From contig CM041292.1 in NCBI GenBank assembly GCA_023052935.1, positions 168,895,400-168,959,399 on the forward strand: a stretch of DNA of 64,000 bases, given 5' to 3'. This DNA comes from Piezodorus guildinii. Its lineage: Eukaryota; Arthropoda; Insecta; Hemiptera; Pentatomidae. Below the pieces are notes generated by a model. It worked only from the letters and a program-made list of their open reading frames with translations. It was not told the origin of the DNA and did not search any database. This document shows, piece after piece, positions 34,033 through 45,882 of the stretch; position 1 is the stretch's first letter, and the number at the start of each line of letters is the position of its first letter. A program made the translations under genes and the position numbers.

Positions 34033-34185
34033 ATGCAAGACGCTGACCTGAGCCCTGAGGGTGTAGTGGAAGTGTATTTGGAGGCTGTATGCTGGAGGCT
34101 CCAGGACGCTGTCAGGATAAGGACCAAACTAATGACCATCTTGAGACCCCATTACCTGCCCGCAACGTCACCACCTACAGATTAA
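34033..34185 (+). other. Small candidate ORF, 50 aa, unknown
   Basis: GC-richer 160-base block. The frame starting at ATG 34033 encodes an acidic start (MQDADLSPEGVVEVYLEAV), an amphipathic helix-like middle (CWRLQDAVRIRTKLMTILRP) and a proline/threonine-rich end. No family is recognised. It could be a fragment of a LINE gag or a host exon. Confidence 0.25.
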
Positions 34186-34770
34186 CCCAATTGGTCTCTC
34201 CTCTCTGCGCCCTTCTAGTGTAATTGCTTCCTAGCCAATAGCTTATGGCATATGAATAGCAACTAGTGTGCTGAATCTAAAAAATATATTCTCAAGACGT
34301 TGGTTTTTCAAATTACAAATACAATGGTTAACTCACGTTTACTGTCCCATTTATTCTCCTCAAGTCAATAATCATATTTTTAGTTAAGGGGTATTAGAGG
34401 TAAGACGTATTAATCTTAAATTTCCTGTTCTGAGTTATGTGAACATGACAGTTTAGGGGAAAGTTGTTAACGAGATATAGGGACCGAAATTCTATAACAT
34501 TTTATTAGATAATGATTAAAGAAACCTATTGAGAAATTTCATGTATATAATTTTAAAAGCCTAATTCCTAAAGACATACCTACATTTCAACCCTTCGCAC
34601 TCGGCACCGTTTCGGATGTACTAGGCTCTCAAGAGAGGTATCTAGCGCCTTTTTTGATAACTATTTGCTCCAAGCTTGTCTCCTTAAGTAGCAAGAAAGA
34701 GAAAAGAGGAAGGCAAATTAAAATAAATTGTATATATATCAATAAATATATATATTTTTTTAAATGATAT
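34186..34770. other. No recognised feature
   Basis: Ordinary AT-rich sequence. Confidence 0.55.
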
Positions 34771-35090
34771 TTATCAAAACAAGCATGTGTAAAACATACA
34801 CGTCATGAACACGTGTTTTTTTTGTTTGTTTTTTAATGTAGAAAGTTGATTTTAAGAAATCAAACATTATTTATAGTTAGAGTTTAGAAAACTAAATGAT
34901 GAACTTTTATAGGCAATACGGTAATTATTTATATATTAAAAGTAGGTGAGAGTGTATGATAATCCACTATCACCGAATCTCGTGAATTTTCAGCTGCCTG
35001 TCCTCTGCAGTGTAGCGCAGCCTTAAAAGGATAGCAAACTTGGAGAACCTAGTATGTATATAACAATTTTGAGTTGAAGCCAACTCTTTT
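34771..35090 (-). repeat. Family C element, truncated copy
   Basis: Minus strand reads TTTTAAGGCTGCGCTACACTG, 'gatagtggattatcatacactctcac' and 'atgtttgatttcttaaaat', matching the 6.2 kb and 62.1 kb copies in order. The far end is missing. Confidence 0.75.
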
Positions 35091-37442
35091 GTATGGGAGA
35101 TTTCCTAAAGACAATTGATAAATAAAAATGAATAGACCCGTATAGAGACGGATTATAGAAAATTTACTTAAATTTGGCCTTTTATGGAATATATAGGTTA
35201 TGTATAAAACAAATCAGTTTTTATAATAAATATTTTCGACTATGACTTTTTTACTTTCAATTAATAAAGGACTTTTCATCCTAAAAAGTGAAAAAAAGAA
35301 TTTTTGATTTATCTTTATCCGATCAAAATTTATATGATTTTGGCCTTTGAATCTTTATTTTTTTCCCACTATGAAGGAACATAGCGAAGTACTGACGACA
35401 GTATCCTTTGCCAGCAGTTCCTATTCCCTTAGCTCCTCATGAGCTATAAAAATCTTAAAAAAATAAATTCAAAAAATCAGGTTAAATACTTTATGTATAT
35501 ATATTTTTTATTAAATGTATAACTGTATATACAATCAGTAAAAGTGCTGAATTATAATAAAATGCGTGAAAATACTTGTGAAGAAATTACCTAGCGGTAA
35601 AACTTCAATCTTTATTTAAGATAGTATATTCCGAGGCCATCTTCTTCAGGCTAAAGTCCAACTTAAAAATCGCAAATAACGCAAAACATTGCTCTAATTA
35701 ATCTAAAAGTTTTTTTTTTTTTTTTTTTTTGATAATATATGATACCAAATATTTAAAAATATCGTAACAGATTGAAACGTGTAGCAAGATTTTTTGATTG
35801 AGTCAAATGACGAAAAATGAAGACCTTTTGACAGGTACATACAAACAAACTGAACACGTTGTTGATGGAATATGGACAAACTAATATTATTTGAAACCCT
35901 TCCTCTAAATAAATACAAACACTTATAACAACTATAACGGACGCAATAAACAAACATTCCTTTATTATTCCAATTGAACTCCCATAAAAACAACAAAAAT
36001 ATTAATAATAAAGTACATATATCATGATAGAGGGTGGCACAATCTTTTCAAGTAAACATAGTTAAATATTTGGACCTTAATTCTTCAACAAATTTATTTT
36101 ACAGTTGATTTTAATTTAAGTTTACTTTTCGTGACATTCCCTCATATATAATACACTACAATATATTAAAATAACTATAAAATTTTATTACTTAAAAGTT
36201 AATAATACAAAAACAAACATTTTTGGATGCCTTGATTATAGGAAATTTAATTTTCCAATTTAAGAAAAAACCTATTTCAATATATTTCACTTATAACTCT
36301 TCAGGAAAGGATACCTTAAATGATAGTAAAACCCGTATAAAAATTGTCGCTTGGTTTGAAAGGAGTTCGCGGACACCAATAATCCCGATATCATCTTAAA
36401 TTTAGAGATATTTTAAATTTAGATCTGATCTTCTTTTATTAGAATACAATTAGGATCATACAATTTTATTGAAATTTGATATTCTACTATTACAGTACGA
36501 AGTACACTTCATCTTTTGATGCCATATCCTGGTTTTACTGAGTTCTCCAAACTTCTTTCCACTCCGAAACTTCTGTACTTGTCAGATACAGATGACCTTC
36601 TGGTGTTGGTCATTTGTCATTTTAACTTTTTTTTTTTTTAATTTAGTTTTAATACATTTTCTCTTAAAAGTTTTTATTTATTTTTTCTTTATTATTCTAG
36701 ATAAATGTACAGATTTCTATGTTTGAAAGTTGTTTCAACCTTTCATCATATGTTTGTTTTTATTTTATTTATTTTTTTTTTCCTTTTCCATGAATATATG
36801 GCATTGGCATACACCATACAGCCATTTTATATGTTGTTTTTAAAAACACTGCAAATTATTACAAATTATTAATAACAATATTACGGTATGACTGTTTATA
36901 AAGCTGTATATAGACAATTAAGTAAGATAAATAATTCAAAGGAAAATGCCATATCACCGCTGTTAATTTCAAAACGCTATATCTCTGCTAGTTCTTAACC
37001 TAATTCAATTATTCTTTTTTCATTTTGTAGGGAATTTATTTTCTATGGGATAAAACTAAGACTGATTTAAAAACTGTCTACATATTTTTCTCTATCTTCA
37101 AAACTAACTAAGTTATGGGAGTATTTATGAATAAAACTTGAATTTTTTCTTTTCTTTTTTTTTTTAATTTTGTTCTTTATCTTCAAAAATAACTGAGTTA
37201 TTGAATTAAATCACTTTGAATTGGCTGCTATTTCAAAAATAAACCAACTGATATCAACTTATAGGTGTTTGGATCATCGTTGCATGTCCTAATTTTTTTA
37301 CGGCGAATTAATAAAAAAATGGTCCAGTAGTTTCGGAGCAATGCCGCGGACGGCGATCTTCGAACAAACGGATTTTTTTTTTGTTCGAAATTGTTTGATA
37401 TAAACAAAAAATAATCAAATATAACTCAGAAGTGCAAAGATG

Positions 37443-37482
<40 letters not shown>

Positions 37483-37500
37483 TATATATATAGCTGAATT
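35091..37500. other. Long AT-rich stretch without genes
   Basis: Poly-T tracts at 35709-35730 and 36628-36639, and a (TA)n run at 37445-37492. 'ggtccagtagtttcggagcaatgccgcgg' near 37321 resembles the generic ends of arthropod interspersed repeats. Open frames at 35703-35996 are AT-rich noise. Confidence 0.5.
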
Positions 37501-37501
37501 G

Positions 37502-38065
37502 TTCCCGCTTACCTCATAATTAGTAACAAGAAATCAGTCCGGGCTGTCCAGAAGTATGTTCTCTGAAGGGGAGAGTTATCAAAAATCTATGATAAGTTCT
37601 ATACTGTAGCAGGCTTTAACGGATTTAACAAATATCTAATTTTATAAGATGTTCAATATCAATTAAAACACAATTATATTTAACATTTATTATACAAAAT
37701 TATATTGAGTTTAAGAATTTCACTTACTTGCCTTACTTACCTTGCCTTTTTATAGAGTTGTCCCTTCCAAGCCTCCTCGCTGGTTTTTGATTGGCTGAAG
37801 AGAAGCAGAAAGAACGATATAAAAAAAAAAAAAAATGATCATTCCAGTTCGTGAAATAAAGTCGCAGTTTCCTTTTGTCATCTTCTGAAACAGATGCAGT
37901 TTCTCTGTCGGTGACATAAAAAGCTAATGTCTTAATTCCTCTGATCTATGAGGGGCTTCCGCTGCCGTCCTTCCTTTGTTCTAAAAATACTTTCTTTATA
38001 AAAATTCTAATAGTTATTAAAATATATATTAATCCTTATTATGGTATGGTCAACATACCATACCG

Positions 38066-38109
<44 letters not shown>

Positions 38110-38257
38110 AGAGAGAAGAGAGAGAGAGAGAGAGTAAAAAAGGATACAAAAAAAAAAAAAAAACTCTACTTACAGTTAGTGTGTGTATGATATATATTTA
38201 AACTATTATTATGATAACGTATTGTTGAATATTTAAACGGTTAGAGGTAAGCGGGAA
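37502..38257. mobile_element. Possible short-TIR element
   Basis: TTCCCGCTTACCTC at 37502-37515 is exactly inverted at 38244-38257. The inside is non-coding and holds a (TA)n(GA)n tract at 38072-38134 and a small palindrome 'tatggtatggtcaacataccatacc'. No target duplication was established. Confidence 0.35.
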
Positions 38258-39205
38258 AGGAGAAATTGGGGAGAGGTTACGGTCTACGTAATCGGATCCT
38301 GACTTTTTAATATCCTGGGAAAGAATGGATGGGCAAGGATTTTCATCCTCATAAGAAGTCTATAGTGGGCTATCAATAGACCACCTTTATTCAATAATGT
38401 CTCCTTCCCTAACTTTCTCCCTTAATATTACCTAAAATATTAAAACTACCTACTCTTTCCACTTTAATCAAACTGTGTATACTCCCTTTAAAAATACTGA
38501 GATCAAATGGCGAATTAAAGATTAAAATTTTGAAAAAATAAATAAATATCCTATCAGAACTTTAGTATGGAACAAAAACAGAATACAATCTTACGAAATT
38601 AATATTTAAACCCAAGGAAAAACATTTAAGTTAAAAAAATATGTTCAAAATAAGTCCATATATGACAATAACCAATGAATTTTAATATGGATAAACCAAT
38701 GTATTTGCAGTGATTAAATTATGAAATCATTTTAATGGAATACTGAATGTCAGGAGGAGGTTTCCTAACCATGCCATGTTATGATGAGATGAATCCATGT
38801 GTTCATTGTATATAGATTTTAAAGATTATTAAGATTTTAATTAAATTATTGATAAAAAAAATACCTTTTATAAAACATCCATTGTAACCCCATTTAATTC
38901 TAATTTTTGTAGTGGTATATGCTTTTGTTTAAGAAATAATTTTAATTTAATTTTACATTTATATCATTAACATATACCGATTTAGGTTGGCATAAATATC
39001 GTCTGATATATTTGCAAAATACTTTAAATATTGGTGTGGTGGTTGTTTTATATTAGGAGAAACAACATTCTGGTCGATTAAAATTAATTAATATTTATAA
39101 GAAAAGTTTAAATATACTTATTCCTATGTTCACATGAACTCATATGGATGTATTTGTGTATCTATATAAATAAAAAAAATATTTTTACATTCAAGGGTGA
39201 TGTTA
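38258..39205. other. No recognised feature
   Basis: AT-rich DNA. Confidence 0.55.
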
Positions 39206-39403
39206 TAACAGTATGTTATAATTTATAATAACATTAAAAGAAAGATTAAAAATAAGCAGTTAAAAAAAAAAAAAAAAAGGAAATTACAATGCTCTTGAAT
39301 GTTAGTAAAATTTTGAATTCGGAAATTTTGAAGGTCGCAATACTTTCCTTTACTATATATTTCATATTTAGGTAAGTGAAAGTATAAATTTAAAGTGTTT
39401 ATT

Positions 39404-39640
39404 TCAGCATATTGCTTGTTGATTTGGACTTTGAGGCGTATTAAGCATATTGGTATTATTATCCAAGTTTTCCAAAAAGTTCGTCACATTAGTGGTTTTA
39501 TGAAACCTAAATAATTTCGCTGTTTGACCGAAAGGCCGCCAAGCTTTGTAATCAATACTATCCAGTCTCAACCTCATCATGTCTTGAAGAATATATTCTG
39601 CAATGAGATAGTACCGACGATTTTCATTTTTAAAAAACAT
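39404..39640 (-). CDS. Foldback 1 ORF, left-arm copy (78 aa, unknown)
   Basis: Encodes MFFKNENRRYYLIAEYIL ... DYKAWRPFGQTAKLF ... NTPQSPNQQAIC. It has a basic start, an amphipathic middle and a polar end, with no recognised family. It differs from the right-arm copy by only two residues (I/M and R/K) over 78 aa. The identity may simply reflect recent arm duplication or arm conversion. Translation is not demonstrated. Confidence 0.35.
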   Translation of the reverse strand: MFFKNENRRYYLIAEYILQDMMRLRLDSIDYKAWRPFGQTAKLFRFHKTTNVTNFLENLDNNTNMLNTPQSPNQQAIC

Positions 39641-40699
39641 ACATTTTTTTTTTCAAATAAATATTTTTAAAACTCTTCCCTATAGGGAACACCATGACTT
39701 TATAAACACCATGACGGATCTCGGTGTTGGAGATTTCTTCAGGTTTTGTGAATCACTAATGGTATATTTTATGCAATCATACTGCAGTCAAATGTATACT
39801 TTTATAGATTTATAGTAAAAATGAAGACAGATTATACACGATGGTAAAAATATACTTTCATGTATTATTAAATTTATAATAAAAAAATAAGTAAAAATTA
39901 AAACTTGGATTAATTATATATTGGGTATCAGCGTGCCCCATGTTGCTTTTGAATGTTAGTAAAATAATAAATTATTGATAGATATGTTGATATAATGTAG
40001 GGAAATATAAAATAAATAAGCGAAAACTTATGTTCTTATCAGATCTGCTAGAAAAGGTCAAGTTTTGTGCAGGAACATCAGAGAGTATATCTTATACCTT
40101 TATGATTTCCAACGGTGATATTATTTAGTAGTCGTTTCTTAATCAAATCTCTGTAGTATATAGTGGCATTCTTCAAAAATATGAGTTTTTATTTAGTCCC
40201 ATTTTAAAAGGCTGTAATATTAGGATAATTCATTCGACATAAGATGAATATGTGTAACCCTGGAATAAGACCATAATATGGGGAAATTGTAAAAATATTA
40301 TATTCTGAAAAAATAAATAAATACGTTTTTATTAATTGTAACTAGTATTTAGAATTAATAGCGGTAACTTAATTTTTACAAAATGTATAATTTAATTTTT
40401 TATTTTTTTTTATTTTAATTTTTGAATCAACACCTGTCACTCAGACGATGACATTAAGATAATATAATAGCGATTAATATAATTAACAGGTAAGGATGAT
40501 ATAAGGCACGTTGCTACCCAATATATACTTAATCCTAGTTTTAATTTTTATTTATTTTTTTATTATAAATTTAAAAATTCATAAAAGTATATTTTTACCA
40601 TCCTGTCTAATCCGTCTGCATTTTTACCATAACTCTGTAAAAGAATACATTTGACTGCAGTATGATTGCATTAAATATACCATTAGTGATTCACAAAAC

Positions 40700-41017
40700 A
40701 TGAAGAAATCTCCAACACCGAGATCCGTCATGGTGTTTATTGGGAAGAGTTTTAAAATTATTTATTTGAAAAAAAAATTTATGTTTTTTAAAAATGAAAA
40801 TCGTCGGTACTATCTCATGGCAGAATATATTCTTCAAGACATGATGAGGTTGAGACTGGATAGTATTGATTACAAAGCTTGGCGGCCTTTCGGTCAAACA
40901 GCGAAATTATTTAAGTTTCATAAAACCACTAATGTGACGAACTTTTTGGAAAACTTGGATAATAATACCAATATGCTTAATACGCCTCAAAGTCCAAATC
41001 AACAAGCAATATGCTGA
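40700..41017 (+). CDS. Foldback 1 ORF, right-arm copy (105 aa, unknown)
   Basis: Same protein as the left arm with 27 extra N-terminal codons (MKKSPTPRSVMVFIGK...). These are open here but disrupted in the left arm by the local duplication. The most likely start common to both is the internal MFFKNENRR at 40781. The stop TGA lies about 20 bases before the family B terminus. Function unknown; it could be a captured exon of a larger gene. Confidence 0.35.
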   Translation: MKKSPTPRSVMVFIGKSFKIIYLKKKFMFFKNENRRYYLMAEYILQDMMRLRLDSIDYKAWRPFGQTAKLFKFHKTTNVTNFLENLDNNTNMLNTPQSPNQQAIC

Positions 41018-41224
41018 AATGAACACTTAAAATTTATACTTTCACTTACCTATATATGAAATATATAGTAAAGGAAACTATTGCGACCTTCAAACTTTCC
41101 GAATTTAAAATTTTACTAACATTCAAAAGCATTGTAATTTCCTTTTTCTTTTTTTTTTTAACTACTTATTTTTAATCTTTATTTTAATGTTATTATAAAT
41201 TATAACAAACTGTTTTTTTTTTCA

Positions 41225-41327
41225 ATTATTTTAGTCTATGACTCCAGTCTGAAGGCGATTGTTTATTTCCTGTAATATTATTCTAAAGGGACTCGTCTCA
41301 GAATAAATTAAGAATTATATATATATA

Positions 41328-41379
<52 letters not shown>

Positions 41380-41437
41380 CATATATATATCCATATATAA
41401 TATTATTCTAAAGGGACTCGTCTCAGAATAAATTAAG

Positions 41438-41493
<56 letters not shown>

Positions 41494-41551
41494 TATATAT
41501 ATATCCATATATAATATTATTCTAAAGGGACTTGTCTCAGAATAAATTAAG

Positions 41552-41614
<63 letters not shown>

Positions 41615-41646
41615 CATATATATATATCCATATATAATATTATTCT
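41225..41646 (+). repeat. Three tandem copies of a LINE 3' end with (TA)n tails
   Basis: 'ttctaaagggactcgtctcagaataaattaagaatta' occurs at about 41281, 41405 and 41520, each followed by 60-80 bases of (TA)n, with a partial fourth start at 41640. The same terminal motif ends the CR1/L2-like fragment at 1062 and appears on the minus strand near 49.76 kb. Confidence 0.85.
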
Positions 41647-42264
41647 AAACAACCAATATACTTAAATGAGCACTTATAATTTTTACTCGTACTTACCTAT
41701 ATATGAAATTGCAAGGGAAATTATTGCGGTCGTGGAAAAATTTCGAATTCCAATTTTTAACTGAAATACACGTTTTAGGGTTCCCTTAGTCAAATAACCA
41801 AGATACACAAAAAGATATGTGTGTATGTGGTAAGTCTAACGCGGAAACGATAACTTGTATAAAACGGAAAATTCATATTTGAGACAACTATACACCTAAG
41901 ATGTTACAACAACTTTTTCATCAAAATCGAATTACTAGAAGAGCCACTTTATATACCATGCATTTTACACCTTTTCACGATCTAACGTCTTTGATTAAAC
42001 TCCCTATATCGATGCATACTTTTATGGGCTTTAATATGATTTACGTTTAATTCTTATTGAAATAGTCTGACAGGGCTTGCCGATAGCCTAAATTTGTGTG
42101 GTACCCTTAGTTTTGTGGATTCTACAAAAAAAAAAAATTATTTTATTAACATAGATACAAAACGGTTAAACATACAAGGTAAACGAATTTTATTATCAAC
42201 CAAAGGAGAAAAGAACAAATCTATTTTTTTATTGTAATTTTTGGTATTAGGAACAGTAATATAG

Positions 42265-42460
42265 CATTTCCAAGTCAATTGTAACCTTTTCCAAGTCAAA
42301 TGTAACTTTTTCCAAGTCAAATGTAACCTTTTCCAAGTCAAATGTAACCCTTTCCAAGTCAAATGTCACCTTTTCCAAGTCAAATGTAACCATTTCCATT
42401 TCAAATGTCACCTTTTCCATTTCAAATGTTACCTTTTCCAAGTCAAATGTCACCTTTTTC
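42265..42460 (-). repeat. 21-bp minisatellite, left arm (9 copies)
   Basis: The unit (minus strand) is GTNACATTTGACTTGGAAAAG. Because 21 is a multiple of 3, the array is open and reads VTFDLEK, VTFEMEK and so on. The open frame is a by-product of the repeat and is not taken as a gene. Confidence 0.9.
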
Positions 42461-42681
42461 TTCACTTTTAGCCTTAAATATTCCGTTTTATTTATTTATT
42501 TATTGAAAAATAATTAGTTTAATTAAAATTATGGCTTTTTTAATAATTTTGGCATATCATATCAATGTTTTTTTTAGATATCTGATATCAAGTTCTATTT
42601 TTTACGAACTAATATTTAAAAAAATATTTAGTTATAAAATAGTTGTTGATTTTGAATTTTTAGAGGGGAGGGATAGTTTTT

Positions 42682-43735
42682 GGGAATAATTAATGTGTTT
42701 TCGGGTATTATAATTATGTTTTTCGAGATGTATTTTTTATCGCTCGCGTGCATATTAACTCGCATTTACTTTTAATGTTTTTATTGATATAGGGAATAAT
42801 TTATGTGTTTTCGGGTATTATAATTACGTTTTTCGAGATGTATTTTTTATCGCTCGCGTGCATATTAACTCGCATTTACTTTTAATGTTTTTATTGATAT
42901 AGGGAATAATTTATGTGTTTTCGGGTATTATAATTACGTTTTTCAAGCTGTATTTTTTATCGATCATGGGTATTTCAACTCGCATTTACTTTTAATGTTT
43001 TTTATTGATATAGGGATTAATTATTGTGCTTTCGGGTGGTTATGATTACGTTTTTCGAGATGTATTTTTTATCGCTCATGCGTATTTCAACTCGCATTTA
43101 CTTTTAATGTTTTTTATTGATATAGGGATTAATTAATGTGCTTTCGGGTAGTTATGATTACGTTTTTTGAGCTCTACCTTTTATAGCTCATGGGTATTTC
43201 AACTCGCATTTACTTTTTATGTTTTTTATTGATATAGGGATGAATTATCGTGCATTCGGGTGGTTATGATTACGTTTTTTGAGCTCTACCTTTTATAGCT
43301 CATGGGTATTTCAACTCGCATTTACTTTTTATGTTTTTTATTGATATAGGGATGAATTATCGTGCTTTCGGGTGGTTATGATTACGTTTTTCGAGCTGTA
43401 TTTTTTATCGCTCATGCGTATTTCAACTCGCATATACTTTTAATGTTTTTTATTGATATAGGGATTAATTAATGTGTTTTCGGGTATTATAATTACGTTT
43501 TTCAAGCTGTATTTTTTATCGCTCATGGGTATTTCAACTCATATTTACTTTTTATGTTTTTTATTGATATAGGGATTTATTATTGTGCTTTCGGGTGGTT
43601 ATGATTACGTTTTTCGAGCTTTATTTTTTATCGCTCATGGGTATTTCAACTCGTATTTACTTTTTATGTTTTTTATTGATATAGGGGTTAATTATTGTGC
43701 TTTCGGGTGGTTATGATTAAGTTTTTGATTGATAT
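42682..43735 (+). repeat. About 111-bp tandem array, left arm
   Basis: The anchor 'gatataggga' recurs near 42791, 42901, 43012, 43124, 43236, 43348, 43460, 43571 and 43683, giving periods of 110-112. Each unit includes 'tcgggtggttatgattacgt' and 'tcaactcgcatttactttt'. Confidence 0.93.
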
Positions 43736-44564
43736 TGGGATTGATTTTTTTGTTTTTAGTTCTCATTATAACGTTGCTGGAATATACATCATTTAGCTTT
43801 TTTATTTATTTATTTATTTTTATTTAAAATTTTTATTATTATTTTTTTTTTTTATAAAAGGATCGGTTATAGTTCCTTTTGTAACGTCATGAGTAAATTT
43901 TTTCTACTAAATATTTTATAATGGACTCACATCCTCAGTTGTTCTTACAATTATTTGATAATTTAATTGAGGAATCGTTTATTATATTTTCGGGTGTTCT
44001 TATAACATTATTTGAACCTTATTTGTTATCACTTTTACTCATTTCAAGTTACTGTTCCTATTTCATAAATATTTGATAGAGGGATCGTTTATAGTGTTTT
44101 GGGGAATACTAATACAGTTTATGACATTTTTTTATAGCTAGTGCACATTTTAACTTAAATAAAAAGTTATCTAGAACAATGCGGAATTGCGATATAACAT
44201 CCAGTTAAAAAAAGTAATCAGAACGTGCAAAAACACAACAAATAATTTTTACTTCAAATTATAACATAATATCTACGGTATGTAGAAATTCCCAAGCGCA
44301 TAAAAGAATAATGTTCAAAACACGTAATCAGAATCCCCTAAAACAAAAACAAGGAAATACCACGCTATCAAAATATAAAATGATATTAGAACTAAGTTTA
44401 TAGGCGCGCGCGCTATAGAATAAGCAGTCCAAAAAAAGTTTTTTTCATAACATCCCAAACACAAGTATAGATCCCTATAACAATAATAAGGTTAAAAGTA
44501 AATGCGAACAAGCGACAATAAATACAGCTCAAAAAAAGTAATTACAAGAAACGCAAATACAATT

Positions 44565-45475
44565 AATAACCTATATATCAATAAAAAATATTAAAAGTAA
44601 ATGCGAGTTAAATACGCATGAGCGATAAAATATAGAGCTCAAAAAACGTAATCATAACCACCCGAAGCACATTAAGTAATCCCTACATGAAAAAACAAAA
44701 CATTAACAGTAAATGCAATTTGAAAAACTTAGAGCGATAAAAGATAGAGCTCAAAAAACGTAATCATAATCACCCGAATGCACAATAATTCATCCCTATA
44801 TCAATAAAAAGCATTAAAAGTAAATGCGAGTTGAAATACGCATGAGCGATAAAAATACAGCTCGAAAAACGTAATCATAACCACCCGAAAGCACAATAAT
44901 TCATCCCTATATCAATAAAAAGCATTAAAAGTAAATGCGAGTTGAAATACGCATGAGCGATAAAAAATACAGCTCGAAAAACGTAATCATAACCACCCGA
45001 AAGCACAATAATTAATCCCTATATCAATAAAAAACATAAAAAGTAAATGCGAGTTGAAATACCCATGAGCTATAAAAGATAGAGCTCAAAAAAGGTAATC
45101 ATAACCACCCGAAAGCACGATAATTCATCCCTATATCAATAAAAAACATAAAAAGTAAATGCGAGTTGAAATACCCATGAGCTATAAAATATAGAGCTCA
45201 AAAAAAGTAATCATAACCACCCGAAAGCACATTAATTAATCCCCATATCAATAAAAAACATTAAAAGTAAATGCGAGTTGAAATACCCATGAGTGATAAA
45301 AAATACAGCTCGAAAAACGTAATTATAATACCCGAAAACACATTAATTAATCCCTATATCAATAAAAGACATTAAAAGTAAATGCGAGGTAATATGCACG
45401 CGAGCGATAAAAAATACATCTCGAAAAACGTAATTATAATACCCGAAAACACATTAATTATTCCCAAAAACTATC
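44565..45475 (-). repeat. About 111-bp tandem array, right arm (inverted)
   Basis: Reverse-complement anchors ('tccctatatcaataaaa') recur near 44794, 44906, 45018, 45130, 45242 and 45353, with diverged copies at 44572 and 44688. Mirrors the left array. Confidence 0.93.
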
Positions 45476-45684
45476 CCTCCCCTCTAAAAATTCAAAATCA
45501 ACAACTATTTTAAAACTAAATATTTTTTTAAATATTAGTTTGTAAAAAACAGAACTTGATATCAAATATCTAAAAAAAACATTGATATGATATGCCAAAA
45601 TTATTAAAAAAGCCATAATTTTAATTAAACTAATTATTTTTCAATAAATAAATAAATAAAACGGAATATTTAAGGCTAAAAGTG

Positions 45685-45882
45685 AAGAAAAAGGTGACAT
45701 TTGACTTGGAAAAGGTAACATTTGAAATGGAAAAGGTGACATTTGAAATGGAAATGGTTACATTTGACTTGGAAAAGGTGACATTTGACTTGGAAAGGGT
45801 TACATTTGACTTGGAAAGGGTTACATTTGACTTGGAAAAAGTTACATTTGACTTGGAAAAGGTTACAATTGACTTGGAAATG
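45685..45882 (+). repeat. 21-bp minisatellite, right arm (9 copies)
   Basis: Same unit and nearly the same order of variant copies as the left arm, inverted. The order D-E-E-D-D(R) is conserved, so the arms share a common origin rather than independent expansion. Confidence 0.9.

Larger units (their letters stand above)
39206..41213. mobile_element. Long inverted repeat (foldback 1) with the same ORF in both arms
   Basis: Left arm about 39206-39940, right arm about 40504-41213, spacer about 560 bases. The arms match over their whole length with scattered substitutions and a small duplication near 39680-39710 in the left arm. Each arm contains a family B terminus (39348-39390 and 41035-41090) and, inside it, the short frame described in the next two entries. 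No transposase or target duplication was found. Transcription across it would give a hairpin of about 0.7 kb. Confidence 0.85.

Noticed and set aside
42138..42465. Repetitive protein gene (VTFDLEK)n
   Set aside because: The frame is open only because the repeat unit is 21 bp. It is mirrored in the other arm of a foldback and lacks any gene context.
42682..45475. CRISPR-like array
   Set aside because: Repeats are contiguous 111-bp units without unique spacers, and the genome is eukaryotic.
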